From Toxoplasma gondii ME49 (lineage: Eukaryota; Apicomplexa; Conoidasida; Eucoccidiorida; Sarcocystidae), in the NCBI RefSeq assembly GCF_000006565.2, contig NC_031477.1, forward strand, positions 5,790,183 through 5,854,182: a stretch of 64,000 nucleotides of DNA, given 5' to 3'. The notes below the pieces were generated by a model. It was not told where the DNA came from and ran no database searches. It was given only the letters and a program-made list of their open reading frames with translations. The translations under genes were made by a program, and so were the position numbers. Position 1 is the first letter of the stretch; every line of letters starts with the position of its first letter. Shown here piece by piece: positions 24,101 to 35,292 of this stretch.

Positions 24101-25362
24101 CTCTGATAGTGCCCAATTTCTTGCGGCCTTCCTCCGCGCCCCGTCAGCAGTCCCCGAAGATCTCGTCGTTGAACGTTTCTTTGAGCCGGTCGCCGGACGA
24201 AGAGACTTCGGTGAAGAACTCGGAAGAGCTAGACAGTTCTTTGTCGTGCTTGTGCACGGGGAGTTCCGAAGGCGTCGGCCCTCACCTTTCCGGCGCCTCG
24301 AAGTACAGACGAGAGCCGTCGCTGCCTCTGAGGAAGAAACAGAGGTTTGTTGTCGTTCCTGAGGTCTCTGAGAAGGACTCCACAAACATCGGCGCGGGCC
24401 ATGCGCCTTCCGATGCGCATTCTGCGGCGTCGAGGGGGGAGGACCCGGACTTAGGCGGAGACCTAGACAATCTTCTTGGTCTTCCTCTGGACTCCAGCGA
24501 AAGGAGTCCGTCCTCCCTTGCGACAGGGGAATGCGGCAGGTTCGAAGAGATGGGAAATGCTCTCCGATCGGGCTCGGCTTCTGCGAAGCGGCCAGTGTCT
24601 TTGCAGCAGCTTCTTCGAGAGGGGCGAAGAGCCGACGGGGCAGGGGGAGATCAGGAAGGGAAGGGAGACAGCCAGAGAGAGAACGAGGGGAATCACATAA
24701 ATTCAACATCTTCTTCTCTCCACTCTTCTTCGCCTTCCTGTCGCCCTCCCTCCACGGCGGCGATGATTTGGAAGGCCTTGTCAGCGGACGCGCCGCTGAC
24801 GGAGGCTGACACCTCAGAGCAAGACGAAGCAGTTGAAGTCGAAGGAAGTTTCAGTAGAAACGCGCCTCCAGTGGCCTCCTTTGGTTCACTTGATCTTGAG
24901 AAAGGAGGAAAGGTCATTCCAGACGAGTGGCCAGGCTTCGAATCGAAGCCGGGGTCGCCCCCTTCTCCTTCTTGTAAGAGTCCACCACTCTCTGGGCCAG
25001 GGGGGCAGAACGGAGCATTCGGCCTGCAGCTGCACCAGAAGAAACGAAGGCAAACGACTTTGTCGTCTTTCGTGAGGCCGAAGAAGCTGGCTGTCGGAAG
25101 CGAAGAAGCGACGCATGTGCAGGAACATGCCAGACCGGAAGGAGATGAAGATAGAGAAAGAATAGGTGTGGGAGAGGAGCGAATCGTGCTCTCACCTCTA
25201 GCCGAACAGCCGGGAGCTGTTTGGACGCATAGAGCAAAAGAGAAGGAACCCGAAGACAGCAAGGCGGAAGTGGCTGAAGCCATTCGCCAGGCACAAATTG
25301 ATGCCATGAAACGAAATGGGGTCACACGCAAACTTCCCACAAGCTGGCTCCGAAGAGCTTGA
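15162..25362 (+). CDS. RecQ-family ATP-dependent 3'-5' DNA helicase with RQC domain
   Basis: Twelve exons join in phase: 15162-17075, 17831-17921, 18338-18498, 18836-18988, 19210-19329, 19696-19974, 20723-20847, 21298-21733, 22598-22749, 23054-23122, 23373-23450, 24090-25362 (1,616 aa). Residues 1-638 are one Ser/Pro/Glu-rich disordered exon. The helicase core follows: RecQ motif 0 (FG 640-641, FR 645-646, Q649), Walker A MPTGGGKS with K672, DEAH at 772-775 (split by an intron between E and A) followed by the RecQ aromatic loop [14 protein letters not shown], motif V region [14 protein letters not shown], and motif [12 protein letters not shown] (951-960). The zinc-binding cysteines are present (VECRR, then C1077, C1081, C1084 in CARSCDNC). 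The RQC winged helix is about 1094-1193. No HRDC domain is visible; the tail (1194-1616) is disordered and contains QTTLSSFV (Q1514), a PCNA-box-like motif. Expected role: unwinding of replication and recombination intermediates in the nucleus. The domain plan (no HRDC) is nearer RECQL/RecQ1 than BLM. Confidence 0.93.
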
Positions 25363-27894
25363 AAACATGCATGTAGGGAACTGTCGGTAGAGCGCGCTGG
25401 TTTTCCTCAGTCGTGTCAGAAGAATACCGGATCCGCTGGCACCCCTTTGTCTGGCGGTGAGTCTATGGAACAAACCCACGAATAAAACTCTTGTTCACCA
25501 TCTGATTCGATAGAGACAGACAGAAAAAGAACGTGCCTTGACAGGCAGAACCAACCGTGCTGGGCTCGGACGAAAAATCCGCATCCACACATTCACGGAA
25601 TGAAGAAAACAAAGAGGCGACTCCTCTGATAGCAGAGAGAGGAACTCACCAAGGCGGTCGTGTCTCTCTCACTGGAAGGAAGGAAAAGCTGAAAACTACC
25701 CGCAACAGTGTCTTATTACTGGAGCTTGACCTTGTGTCCCGTATTGTTAGAGCATGTCACATATGCTTGCAACTCCATTCGTTTTATTTCAACTGTTTTA
25801 CGTGCCGTCTAGACGTCAAGGTGAAGTTTTGTCTTGAGTTATCAACTCGCCACTGTGAGTCTACTCTTCCACTCGTTTTCCATTAGCCCTGTGCTCCGCA
25901 GCTACTGTGTGCACGAGTGATGAAAATAATTCCTTGCAAAGCGGTTTTTTACATGGCCTGAACAGTGGGATCTCGCGCAGAACATTCTCACTCTTATTGA
26001 TGCCTCAGAAAAAATGAAGGTAGGAAAGACGAGGGAGAAGTTGCGCAGCCAGATGCAAGGAAAAGAGAATGAAGATCGGAGCATCGGGCTGCGGAGACAC
26101 TCATGTATGATTCGACACTTGCAGCAAACTGAGAACAACGAGACACTGTAGGATTCGCAGGACAGTGAATTCACGTTTTCGACCAAGAGGAAGGTGCGAT
26201 GATAAAAAATGATGGCACAAACAGCTGTCGCAAGAGAAACGGGGATTTTTTTTCGTTCCCTGGTCGCACCGGCAGTATCTATTCAAATTCGTCGGCTCAG
26301 GTAGACCAGCTGATATAAGCGACAGAGAAGCACACAGGCAGGCACAAACGAAGTGAACAGTTTGCTTTGAATACATGCTTAAATAACTGGATTGCTGTTG
26401 TACTCCACAGTGTTGTAGAAGGAAACCTGTTCCTGACACTTCGCTCGTTTGTCAACTCCATTTCGACTTCTCTATTGTATCTGTGCGGCTGTCGTCTATG
26501 CGGAGTTTCAAGAGGAAAAAGATGTAGAAGTCAGGTTTAGGGCTTAATGTGCCGCATTGTCAGCGCTATTTCGATCCTTTTGTCTGTGGGTAAACGTAAA
26601 TTTTCCAGTTTGTACTTGTTGGAGCTTTTCGGTTGCTTTTCGCTGTTACTCTTAGCCTCTACAACTTTTGTGTGTTACTTTTTCCCAGTGTAATCGAAGG
26701 GAACTGCGCCGACGAGCAGACCTCCCTCAACACTATTCCCGCGTTTTCGCACATGTGGCATAGGATGACATCTGGAAGTTGTGTGGTACCAGTCGCGAAA
26801 AAAGATCAGTACCTGCTCAGACAGGAGTATTTTCTTGATCAGAGATGAACAACTGAGAGTGATTTGTGACATGTAAAGGCTTTGTGACATCGGTGTCTGC
26901 GCGTAGGTAGACCGTGTCTCTAGGCGAGATATAGTCCTACAATAGTTGGCAGATTTGTTTCAGGTTTTGAGTACGCGGATCCTCAGCAGAGGAAGAAAGG
27001 TGGAGGTTGTGTTCAGCCTCGTCCTACAAGAAGCGGGTCCTTTTAGAACACGGGCACCGGAAAGCAGCAGAGGTAAGGAAACTTTACCATGTTCCTTAGG
27101 CCGGATTGTCGGTGGAGAGGCATTGCTTGCTTGTGGAGTACTCTGGAGATTCTCCTTGTAGCACACGGAAGAAAAGTTACGCGGTAAAGAATACAAAACT
27201 GCTCCAGTCAACAGCAGCCTTACTTTCTTTCTGTGACCATCGTTGTGGAGAGGGCCCCGCCCCCAGGTGGCCGTGCGGCAACTTTTACTTTGGTTTTTTT
27301 CCCCTGAACTCTAACTATTTGATGCATTGAACTATTCGGTGAAGCACTCCCGAGAAACGCAGTCGAGTTTCAGCCCACTGCAAGAATTTCCCACTTTCTC
27401 TGTTCCTCAATTTGCGTCTTCTGCTTCCGGGACTCGCATTACCCCGGCAAACGACCCTTGCTCTCCCTTTCCGTTGCACACGCCTTTTCCGGTTTTTCTT
27501 GCCTCTACCATTGTGCTGCCCCTGTGGCCATATTCTTGCCAAAAAAGGCATCAGCGCATCGGCAATGGACCGAGGAAGCACTGTTTCGCCTCCACTTCAG
27601 CCGTTAAAAAATACAGGCATAAAAACAATGTGCACAAGTGACTCCGGAGCAGGAAGCAACAGCTTCTAGGTTGCGAGAGCTCCGTTCAGCGTCATTCGTC
27701 CCCGTCAGGCTCGTCCGGACCGCGCGTCCCGTTGCACACGAGGAATTCTGCTTCTGAGTCTCACTGTCGACCCTCGAAAAACGTGACTGCGACCGGCCGC
27801 TTCCCCGATTTCAGACAAGTAACTTCATCGTATGCACTTTTGCTGTGGTTCGCCTGTAGAATTACATCGCTTTTCGCAGAGACTTCCTCCGTAG
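25363..27894. other. RecQ 3' flank and intergenic DNA
   Basis: This stretch follows the RecQ stop codon. Composition shifts toward AT and open frames are short. A possible first exon of the next gene lies at 27565 (ATGGACCGAGG, 34 codons to a TAG), but I could not join it in phase to the downstream exons. Otherwise I see no gene, repeat or RNA here. Confidence 0.35.
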
Positions 27895-28958
27895 CGGACG
27901 CACAGTGAACGGCCTGCCCGCAGCTTTCCCCTGCTGTCTTCCGAGACGAAGCAATCTGTCTTCGGATATATAGGCACTGTTTCGACTGTCTTCAAGTCTC
28001 TGAAGCTCGCTTCCACAACGACTTGCGTTCTTCCGAGGCGTCTGAAGGAGACGACCAACGCACGCCGTCAAACGGTTGTCAGTGCAACTTTGAGATACCA
28101 CAGGCACAACGTGAGTATTTCAGTGCCGCTTCCTGCGTTTCCCCGCGGTTTTCGTAGCCTTCCATGTGACACAATCTTCCAATTTTTGAGGCGATTTCCA
28201 TCTGCGGCCCGTTCTCAGGTTCCCCACGTAGCAACGCAGAGCCCACAAGGGTATCCGGAGCATGTTGTTCGATGTGACAACACCGCTTCCAGGCCGGGGC
28301 GGACCCTATCAATTGCAACAAGTTTACCCCCAACTCTGTTCAGATTTTCTCCTGTCTGCGGCGTTCACATTTGCCCGGATAGGCAGTTATGCTCGTCATG
28401 GTGGGACGCAGGCTGTGAAGGCAATCCTGCGCTTTTTCCAGAGTCGCCGTGCACTACCGTCCAGGTTTCATGTTAAGAGCTGTGTAGACAAGGCACTCAT
28501 GCCTGGGGTTGACTCGGGATGCGTAGCGCAGAGATGCCTCTCGTTCAAAGTGTTGTTCGGTGCCACTCCTTGTCTTTGGGTAAAGGTAGACAACAAGGAT
28601 GCGTTTGCCTCCGCCGGGTGACGGACTCACGAGGGGCCATCGAAACCCGCTGGTCACTCTGCAGTCTAAACAAATCCGAGGTGTGTATAACTGCCTTTTG
28701 TGTAGCGTGCAAAATTTGCCCCCTGCCTCCACTGTGGAGATAATGCGCGTGCGTGGAATGGTTTGTGCCTCGCGGGTGAGCTGCGTCGACAGAGACGCAG
28801 CGTGGGGTGCTTTTGAATTGCTGAAACGCTGGTGGCCAAACCTCGAGACAGGAGAGATCGAGGAGCGGGTAGACAGGGTTCTCGAGTTTTTGCGGCGGCA
28901 CGCAGAACGTGTAGGTTGCTTGTGTTTTACATCACATCGGGAGCATGTTTTTGTGTGA
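27895..28958 (+). CDS. Possible short multi-exon gene, unknown function, 5' end unresolved
   Basis: Three stretches fit together with phase-0 junctions. 27895-28110 follows CTCCGTAG and ends at AAC|GTGAGT (SVFGYIGTVSTVFKSLKLAS). 28219-28464 follows TTCTCAG and ends at CAG|GTTTCA. 28665-28958 follows CTCTGCAG and ends in TGA (WGAFELLKRWWPNLETGEIE). The last exon is clearly protein-like. For the middle exon a second frame is equally protein-like (YPQLCSDFLLSAAFTFARIG, from ATG 28262), so its frame is uncertain. The start codon was not found. The stop lies only about 60 bases before the ATG of the next gene, and an alternative donor at 28914 would run the frame into that gene. The material could therefore instead be 5' UTR exons of the downstream gene. 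No family recognised. Confidence 0.35.
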
Positions 28959-29019
28959 ACGGTTGCATGTTTTGTTTTCCAGGACCATTCCATTCCGACT
29001 TCTCGCACGTTGCTCCACC

Positions 29020-32000
29020 ATGGCAAGCCCCGATTCAACCGCCATGAACGCCTGCAGCCAAGTGGAGGGTCACGGAACCGCTCCGGATCCTCTGGAGAAC
29101 TCGGAGCTGGGTGTGACCGTCAGTGAAGCTGAGCCTTCAGAAACGACGTCGCCCGCGCCCCTCCCCTCCGCAACCAGCAGCAGTGGACCTACGCTCGTGC
29201 TGCCCGCGATTCCGGGATTACCGATCAATATGCCGGAGTTGAAGATCCCGGAGGACTTGAAGAAGATCCTTGCGAACCAGGAAACCCTGCAGAAACTTTC
29301 CAGCGCATGCATCGAGAAAACCCAGCAGCTGTTCAACGAGCCGACCGTTCGACAGCTACGTCAGGAACTGTATATGGCGCTGCCCGAGAACGTGAAGAAA
29401 ACGCATGCAGACGTGCTCGAGGCGTACGAAAAGGGAGGCATTCTGAAGCTCGTGGAACTCGGTTGTCAACTCGGTAAGTCAGTGAAGGCGCCAGTGGAAG
29501 CGCCGAAAGGAGAACCAGTAGAACTCTAAGTAGGAATGGAGCACACCCCCCGCCGGGCTTGTCTAGGATGCTTCGTGGCGTTGTAGTCGACTTGCGACGG
29601 ATGTCACCTGCGACTACCAGATATCCGAGATGCACCACTGGGAGTATACCGGGGAGCTTAAGACTACTGAGACTAGCTTGTGTATGCGCAAATAAACAGT
29701 TTTAACTTTCGATGCTTACACTCGCAGGAGTTCATGACTTTACCAGTGCTGCGCCCTTGTTTAGGAGCCGTGCGTGCGCCCTGATACTTCCCCGTACATG
29801 CTCAGGAATGTAGCGTTGAGGGCATACCCTGTGCCAACGACTCAAGGGCGAGCTGTCAAAAGAGCAGACAGAGGACTGAAGAATGGATGAGAACACCGTT
29901 AGAAACAGCCCCGGTTTAAGCAGGGCCGATGCCGTTTGTTATGTTGAGAACTGTGGGGACCCTGTTCGGCCGTCTCTAAAAGGAGAGACGGGTGTCCGAC
30001 AGCGTCGGATTTCCAGGAGTCAGAGTTTGACCGTGGAATATGGCTATCTCTCGCGCTGTACCCTGCTGCACTCTGATGTTCCAGGTTGGGTGTTCAAACT
30101 CCAACCAGAGGCAGTCTTCCCAGGCACTCTTTGCGCTTCTTCGATCTGCTGCGCAAGCCAGTCTTTCGTACTTGCCTTTCTGCAAAGCGCGTGCCTGTCG
30201 TCTTCGTGTTTTTTCCGTTCCTGCAGCCCTTCCAGTGATCCAGCAACTGGCACAGAAGATCCTCGAATTGTGCATCTGGCTCGCAGAGCACCGAGAGGAA
30301 ATTGCGGGAGCTCTCGCAGGCGTGTACCAGACTGTCCGCAGCATCGTTCTCCAGGTGATTACAGAGGCGCGGCGTCACTCAACGGTCTTCGTTTCAGGCA
30401 GTTCATAAACACACTAGTCAGGTTGTTTGTATCTGAAGTGAATGGAGCATTCAATTTAAATCCCGCAAATCAGTTTCCAGAAATTTTGTTTGCACTTTCT
30501 TTTCAATGTCGGTAGTACCCTAGAAGAAGGAAAATTATTAGAATTGCATTCATGACGAACAAGTAGGACGGGTCTTACAAAAAAGACGATTTCCAGGCAA
30601 GTGTCGCATACGCATTTCACCTTTTACCGGTCACGTGCAACTCGGGAACAGGCGGCCACTGGTACGGATGCACCTGCCGAGAGTGACTCTGCAAAACAGC
30701 GCATGTGTGTAAACGTTTCTTGCGAGCTGTTTGGGCTACTGTTCCGTCTCCTGATTTAGAACAGTTGGTCAGAGTACAGAGATTTTTTGCACAATATTTC
30801 TCCTTGCTTTTCTAGGCTGAATTCATGTAATTCACATATCGTGCACTTACAAGTCTCCGTGTAGCCGCTGTGCAGGCGCGAGAAAGCGAGAGACGGTTCT
30901 CTCACACGCGCTTGCTGTTTTCCGTTCTGCTTGTGACTGTGCCAACGTCACAATCGGTGTCGACTCGGTACTGTGAAGTGCATACAAGTTCTTCATCTCG
31001 CGCGCTCACTGTTTCCACGTGCGTTGTATCGCCATCCTTTGTCGCTGGACGTATTGTTCCTCTCCCATGTTTGTCCGCAAAATGTCTGTGCTTGCTGCGG
31101 GTGGAACTTGAAACCGATGCATGGATTTCCGAATGCATTCATGTTAACGTAAATACAGACACCGTGTGTATCAAACGTGACCAAGGAGAGATCGACGCTT
31201 TTCTCGGTCTTCTGCCTCCGTCGCTGTTGCCGCGCGTCGGCTGCGGTCCACGACTTCGCTGCTGCTGTCTGTGTTGGTTGCTTGCAGCTTCAGTACCGCC
31301 TGATGACGGAAGTGATGAAGAATGTGCCTGCCTTGAGTGCACTTCGCAACGAGAGGTCTTCCCAGGCGATGTTGCCCTTCTTGCCGGCCTTCGCTGCAGC
31401 TGACTCTGCGTCTACGCGGAGCAGTGGCTCGCTTTCCACCTCGGTCTTCAGGCCGTCGTCTGCGTCCACCGCGCCTGCGACACCGGCGAAGGACTTGCTG
31501 GCGAAGCCCACACAACCTGCGGCGATGTACAGCGGCCGCACCGTGCCGCAGTACCAGTACTCGTACGTCCCCGTCGTTCCACGCCAAGGGACTTCTGCCC
31601 CAGCGTTGTCTCGGACTGGGACTTACCGGCTGGCGCCAACCGCAGGAGTGCGAGAGGCAGCCAAAAAGACTGTTGTCGACGCGACGCTGAAGCCAGCGAA
31701 GCGGGCGACGTCCGCATCGTCGTCGGTATCTGCCTTCTTCTCGTCCCTGTTTGGACAAAAGGAAGAGACGCCTGTGGTCGTCGCCCCGTCGTTCGACGTC
31801 ACGTCGTTCCCCGTCGCCTACACTGCCCCCGTCGCCGGTGCGTCTGTCTCCGGCCAGAGACCGCAGATGCAGACGATCGCGCTCTCGAACACCAAGGCTG
31901 TGTCGGGGTACGCTGTGAGGAGCTATGGCTTCAACTACGCGAAAAAGGACGCTCAGTGCGTGACTTGTGGCCAGCCTGTGCCCGTGTCTGGACTCCCCTC

Positions 32001-32115
32001 GTACGGACCTGTGAGCCAGACGCAGACTGCAGCTGCTCCCAAACTCAAGGCGGAGGCCAACGCGGCAGCACTGCCAGCTGATGGTGCCCAGGCCGTGGAG
32101 ACACCCGCGAACTAA
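29020..32115 (+). CDS. Uncharacterised protein with helical core and Ala/Ser/Pro-rich C-terminus
   Basis: Exons 29020-29473, 30227-30354 and 31288-32115 join in phase to 469 aa. The start is ATG in a strong context (ccaccATGGC). The exon 1 donor is TCG|GTAAGT and acceptors are CTGCAG and TTGCAG. Residues 1-60 are acidic and Ser/Thr-rich. About 65-215 is a set of amphipathic helices rich in Leu, Lys and Glu (LKKILANQETLQKLSSACIE; then, across the first junction, QQLAQKILELCIWLAEHREE). The rest is Ala/Ser/Pro/Val-rich with Tyr repeats (YQYSYVPVVP) and a single CVTCGQP near residue 430. There is no signal peptide or membrane span, so it is probably cytosolic or cytoskeletal. The style resembles coccidian pellicle or cytoskeleton proteins, but I do not recognise a family and this is inference. 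Confidence 0.75.
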
Positions 32116-33075
32116 ACAGAAGTCGGTCAAGACCGCGCACGATGAAAAGAGTGTGGACGGAGAGAGTGACCAGCAGTGACAAGAAGTCACAAGAAATGAC
32201 ATGAATTGAGAACGCGAACGAAGAAGTGAGAGGCGCTGAGAGAAATAAGGAACAAGAGCTGAGACAAAAGGAGAAAATATGCATGAAGTGACAAGAAGCG
32301 CCGCTACGGCAGAGGCGGAGACAACGAGGTGCACAAGACGAGGTTACAAAGCAACAGGAAATGGCATGAAACGGGGGTGACGAGGAGGGGGGAACGAGCG
32401 ATCGACTGGATCGTTTCATCACAGCCGACTCTCTTCAAAGGTTGAATAGGCGGTGCGCTTATTAGTGGGGGGAACTGGATAAAGGAGGCAGGCAAGGTGA
32501 AGCAGTTAGTTCTTCTCTGTTGGTGGAAAGCGAGAAAAAGAGCGAATGAATGGAGGGAGGAGGTGGAGACTTGGGAAACGCGGAATGTTTACACGTGGGA
32601 AGTTTCTGCTGTTGGATTCGAACATTGTATGAAAAGCACTTGTCGCGTCGTCCCCTAACTGCAAAAGGAAAGTTTTTCCGTGTGCCTCCCTCCAGTGCGG
32701 TCGCTTGTAGTTGCGCTAGTGTGTATGAGGAATGGTTAAGAGGATACGAGACACTGCGGACGGAGGGAAGGTGCTTTTATGTCTGAGGGCTCGACTGTGC
32801 AACATTGTGTGGATCTGCCGTCTGGCTGGTCAGCCCGTCCAAATGGACATATCTGCGCATGTTTGATTCAGTGTTACTTGGTCTGTCGGTTGTACCATAG
32901 GACGGCGGCAGTGAAGTTCTCTACGTTTTGCGTACCTTTCCTGCGTGTAGCCTACCTCAAGCGGTAGCTCACTGTGCGCCTCCTCTCGGGAGCAGGCAAA
33001 CGGGAAAAACGCAAAAACACGCCCGGGAACAGTGGGTGTGAGAAAAGGAGAGATGAGGGCCGAATACGCCAGGAC

Positions 33076-33089
33076 GGGGGGGGGGGGGG
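33076..33089. repeat. Poly-G run of 14
   Basis: Fourteen consecutive G residues lie in non-coding DNA. Such runs are length-unstable and prone to sequencing error. Confidence 0.9.
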
Positions 33090-33687
33090 CGGCATGCGTA
33101 ACGGTGAATGTGAACATCCTGAGAAGTCCAGAAATGAGAAAACGAAATTCTTGTGTCGTGTATCAGCTTATGCATCGAGAGAGGAAGAGCCAGACAAACG
33201 AGAACGCGTGCTCCGCAACTTCCGTCGGACGTTTCCTATTTCCGGTGTGAAAGTACTCCGACTGACAAAGGATCATTGCGAAATGTTAACCAGGGGTGCG
33301 GGCGGCCGAGGGATAAGGATCAGGAGAGGAACAGGAATGCGTGTCTCCGTATGCAGTAGTTGTTGCCCGTTTCGTATCCCCTGCATAAGTATTTCGCTGT
33401 CTCCCTGTGCGCTTGAATTTCAAACATGCACGGATTTTGACCGTGACGGGCCTCCGCCAGATGACGAACCGGGAGTGCACCATGATGTGGTGGCCTGTGT
33501 AGATGAGCAGCGGTTGGGTGACCGTTTTTTATCCCGTAGAAAGGCGCAGGGATTGGGGCTATTCCTTTCTCAAGCAGGAACCCGTGTGCCCGTGTCTTAG
33601 AACGAAGAAACACTGACGCTTCTCTGCTGTTCCAAAAGAGACATGCCGAGAAAGTCGATCATCATGTGGTCACGCGTGCGGCGCACG

Positions 33688-33730
33688 CATGTGTGTGTAC
33701 ATGTGTATATATGCGTGTGCGTGTACATCG
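33688..33730. repeat. GT/GTAT-rich simple sequence
   Basis: A stretch of alternating purine-pyrimidine words (GTGTGTGTACATGTGTATAT, then GTGTGCGTGTACAT) in intergenic DNA. It is simple-sequence DNA with no coding evidence. Confidence 0.6.
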
Positions 33731-35292
33731 CCCGCTTACCGATATGGAGAGAACTGTTTTCTCTCTGCAGAGGACAGTACAGTGGCGGCAGACAACTCTT
33801 GTTTGCGTACCTTCATGCATGATGTAACATACAATATCTGTAGCGAAATGGTACCCAGGGGTGTCTGTATAAACAGGCACGTTGTGGCGTACAGAGATAT
33901 GCGTAGGTCTTCGTACTGTTTCAGGTGCTGCGGGACGGGAATTCGGTGGCTATTGAACGGTAGAGGACAGGTAACACACCGACAGCTGGGACAGAAACCG
34001 TCGAGGAAGCTGGCGTAGCCATACTGTGACCGTGCTACTCTGTGCATGAGGGTCTTAGCAGGGAAGGTCAATAGCTAGTCTTCAGCAGCAAATATATTAC
34101 GTATGAGCACAAATACGCATGCACAAAGCGTAAATGCACACGACCAGATGTTTCCCCGTGTGAACATACATTCTGTACACAAATGTTTAGATCTTCGTAC
34201 GAGACAGATGTATATTCAACGCCAACCGTACCAGCCTAAAATCGTACGTGCCCATGAGGGCCGGCTCATGAACTCGTGGAGTGCGTGTAAAGCGATCCAA
34301 CCATTTTTAATGTAGCTCTTTCGTTGCTGGCGGCAGACAAAAGCATAAGCCTTTCCGCAAAGCCTCACTGCTTTGTGTAGAGGCAGCCTTTCGTTGAGCA
34401 GGGGGACATCAGGACGAACACAGCGACAAAGGATATACGAGTTCCTCTCTTGGGGTTGGAAGACAGCACATCCCCCACAAGCGTACTTCGCTTTCAGAAG
34501 GGAAAGGACGAAGCAGGTACCCCAAAGGCACGATGCAGTTGATATTTTGGTGGAGATGCGAGACCGCAAAAGAAGACGGTAGCTCGAAACAGGAAGAGAG
34601 AATCGCACGTCGAGGACAGGGAGCAGACAGAAAAAGTGGCTCATCCAACGAGAGAAATGAGAACTAAACCGGACGGGAGAGAGCACGCTAACTTCAACCG
34701 GTTGGACGGCACCTTTTCTTTATTCTTATGTTGATCTTTCTGTTCTTATTGTGCGCTACCACTTCCTTTCACAACTGAGCTTCTTTCCTGGATGCGGTTG
34801 CCGCAAGAACTGTCGAACTCGGACTCGCACTCTCTCAGCCTGTGTTTAGTTACGGACTCCCAGATGGATTCGATCCTTACACTCAACTAGCGTTTTATAT
34901 GCCTGCAGCTTCCAACGCAACGTGAATATCGTTTCGGTGCTGAAATCAAAAGGTCAGTAGCGCGTGAATGAGACAAAGTGGAGACTCTCCAGGAAGACAA
35001 GAGTTAAAGGCGCTGCGACGTGTGGTCTTCTTTGACAAACAGTTGAGAGGTCGTCCCGATTTCCTTTTTCTGGCGAAAGTGAAAGGAACTTTGATCCTTA
35101 TCAGAGATCGAAAAGGTCGACTACGATGTAGAAAAGACACAGCAACAACCATAGAGAAGGAACTGACAGAAACTCTCCCGCGGCAGAAACTCTACAGAGC
35201 TCATTGCAAAAGCGCCTATTTCGCTGATACTCCCTGCCTCGCGCTCTCCTATTTGTTTGGCTCGTGAAACGAAGGTGCATCGACAAGTTCGA

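Larger units (their letters stand above)
32116..35292. other. 3' UTR and convergent intergenic region, no supported gene
   Basis: Two genes converge here. The proximal part (32140-32310) is a degenerate purine-rich tract with several copies of GTGAC/AAGAAGTGAC-like words, probably 3' UTR of the upstream gene. It also contains a 14-base G run and a GT-rich tract. Open frames such as 32974-33600 +, 34216-34686 - and 34968-35267 + lack splice partners, family similarity or convincing composition. Confidence 0.4.

Noticed and set aside
31171..32334. 387-codon minus-strand ORF
   Set aside because: Antisense to the third exon of the 29020-32115 gene; Ser/Leu/Arg-rich composition is the mirror of that GC-rich coding exon, with no domain.
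34968..35267. 99-codon ATG ORF antisense to the DUF1764 3' flank
   Set aside because: Short, no family, and lies in the expected 3' UTR of the opposite gene; left out for lack of support.
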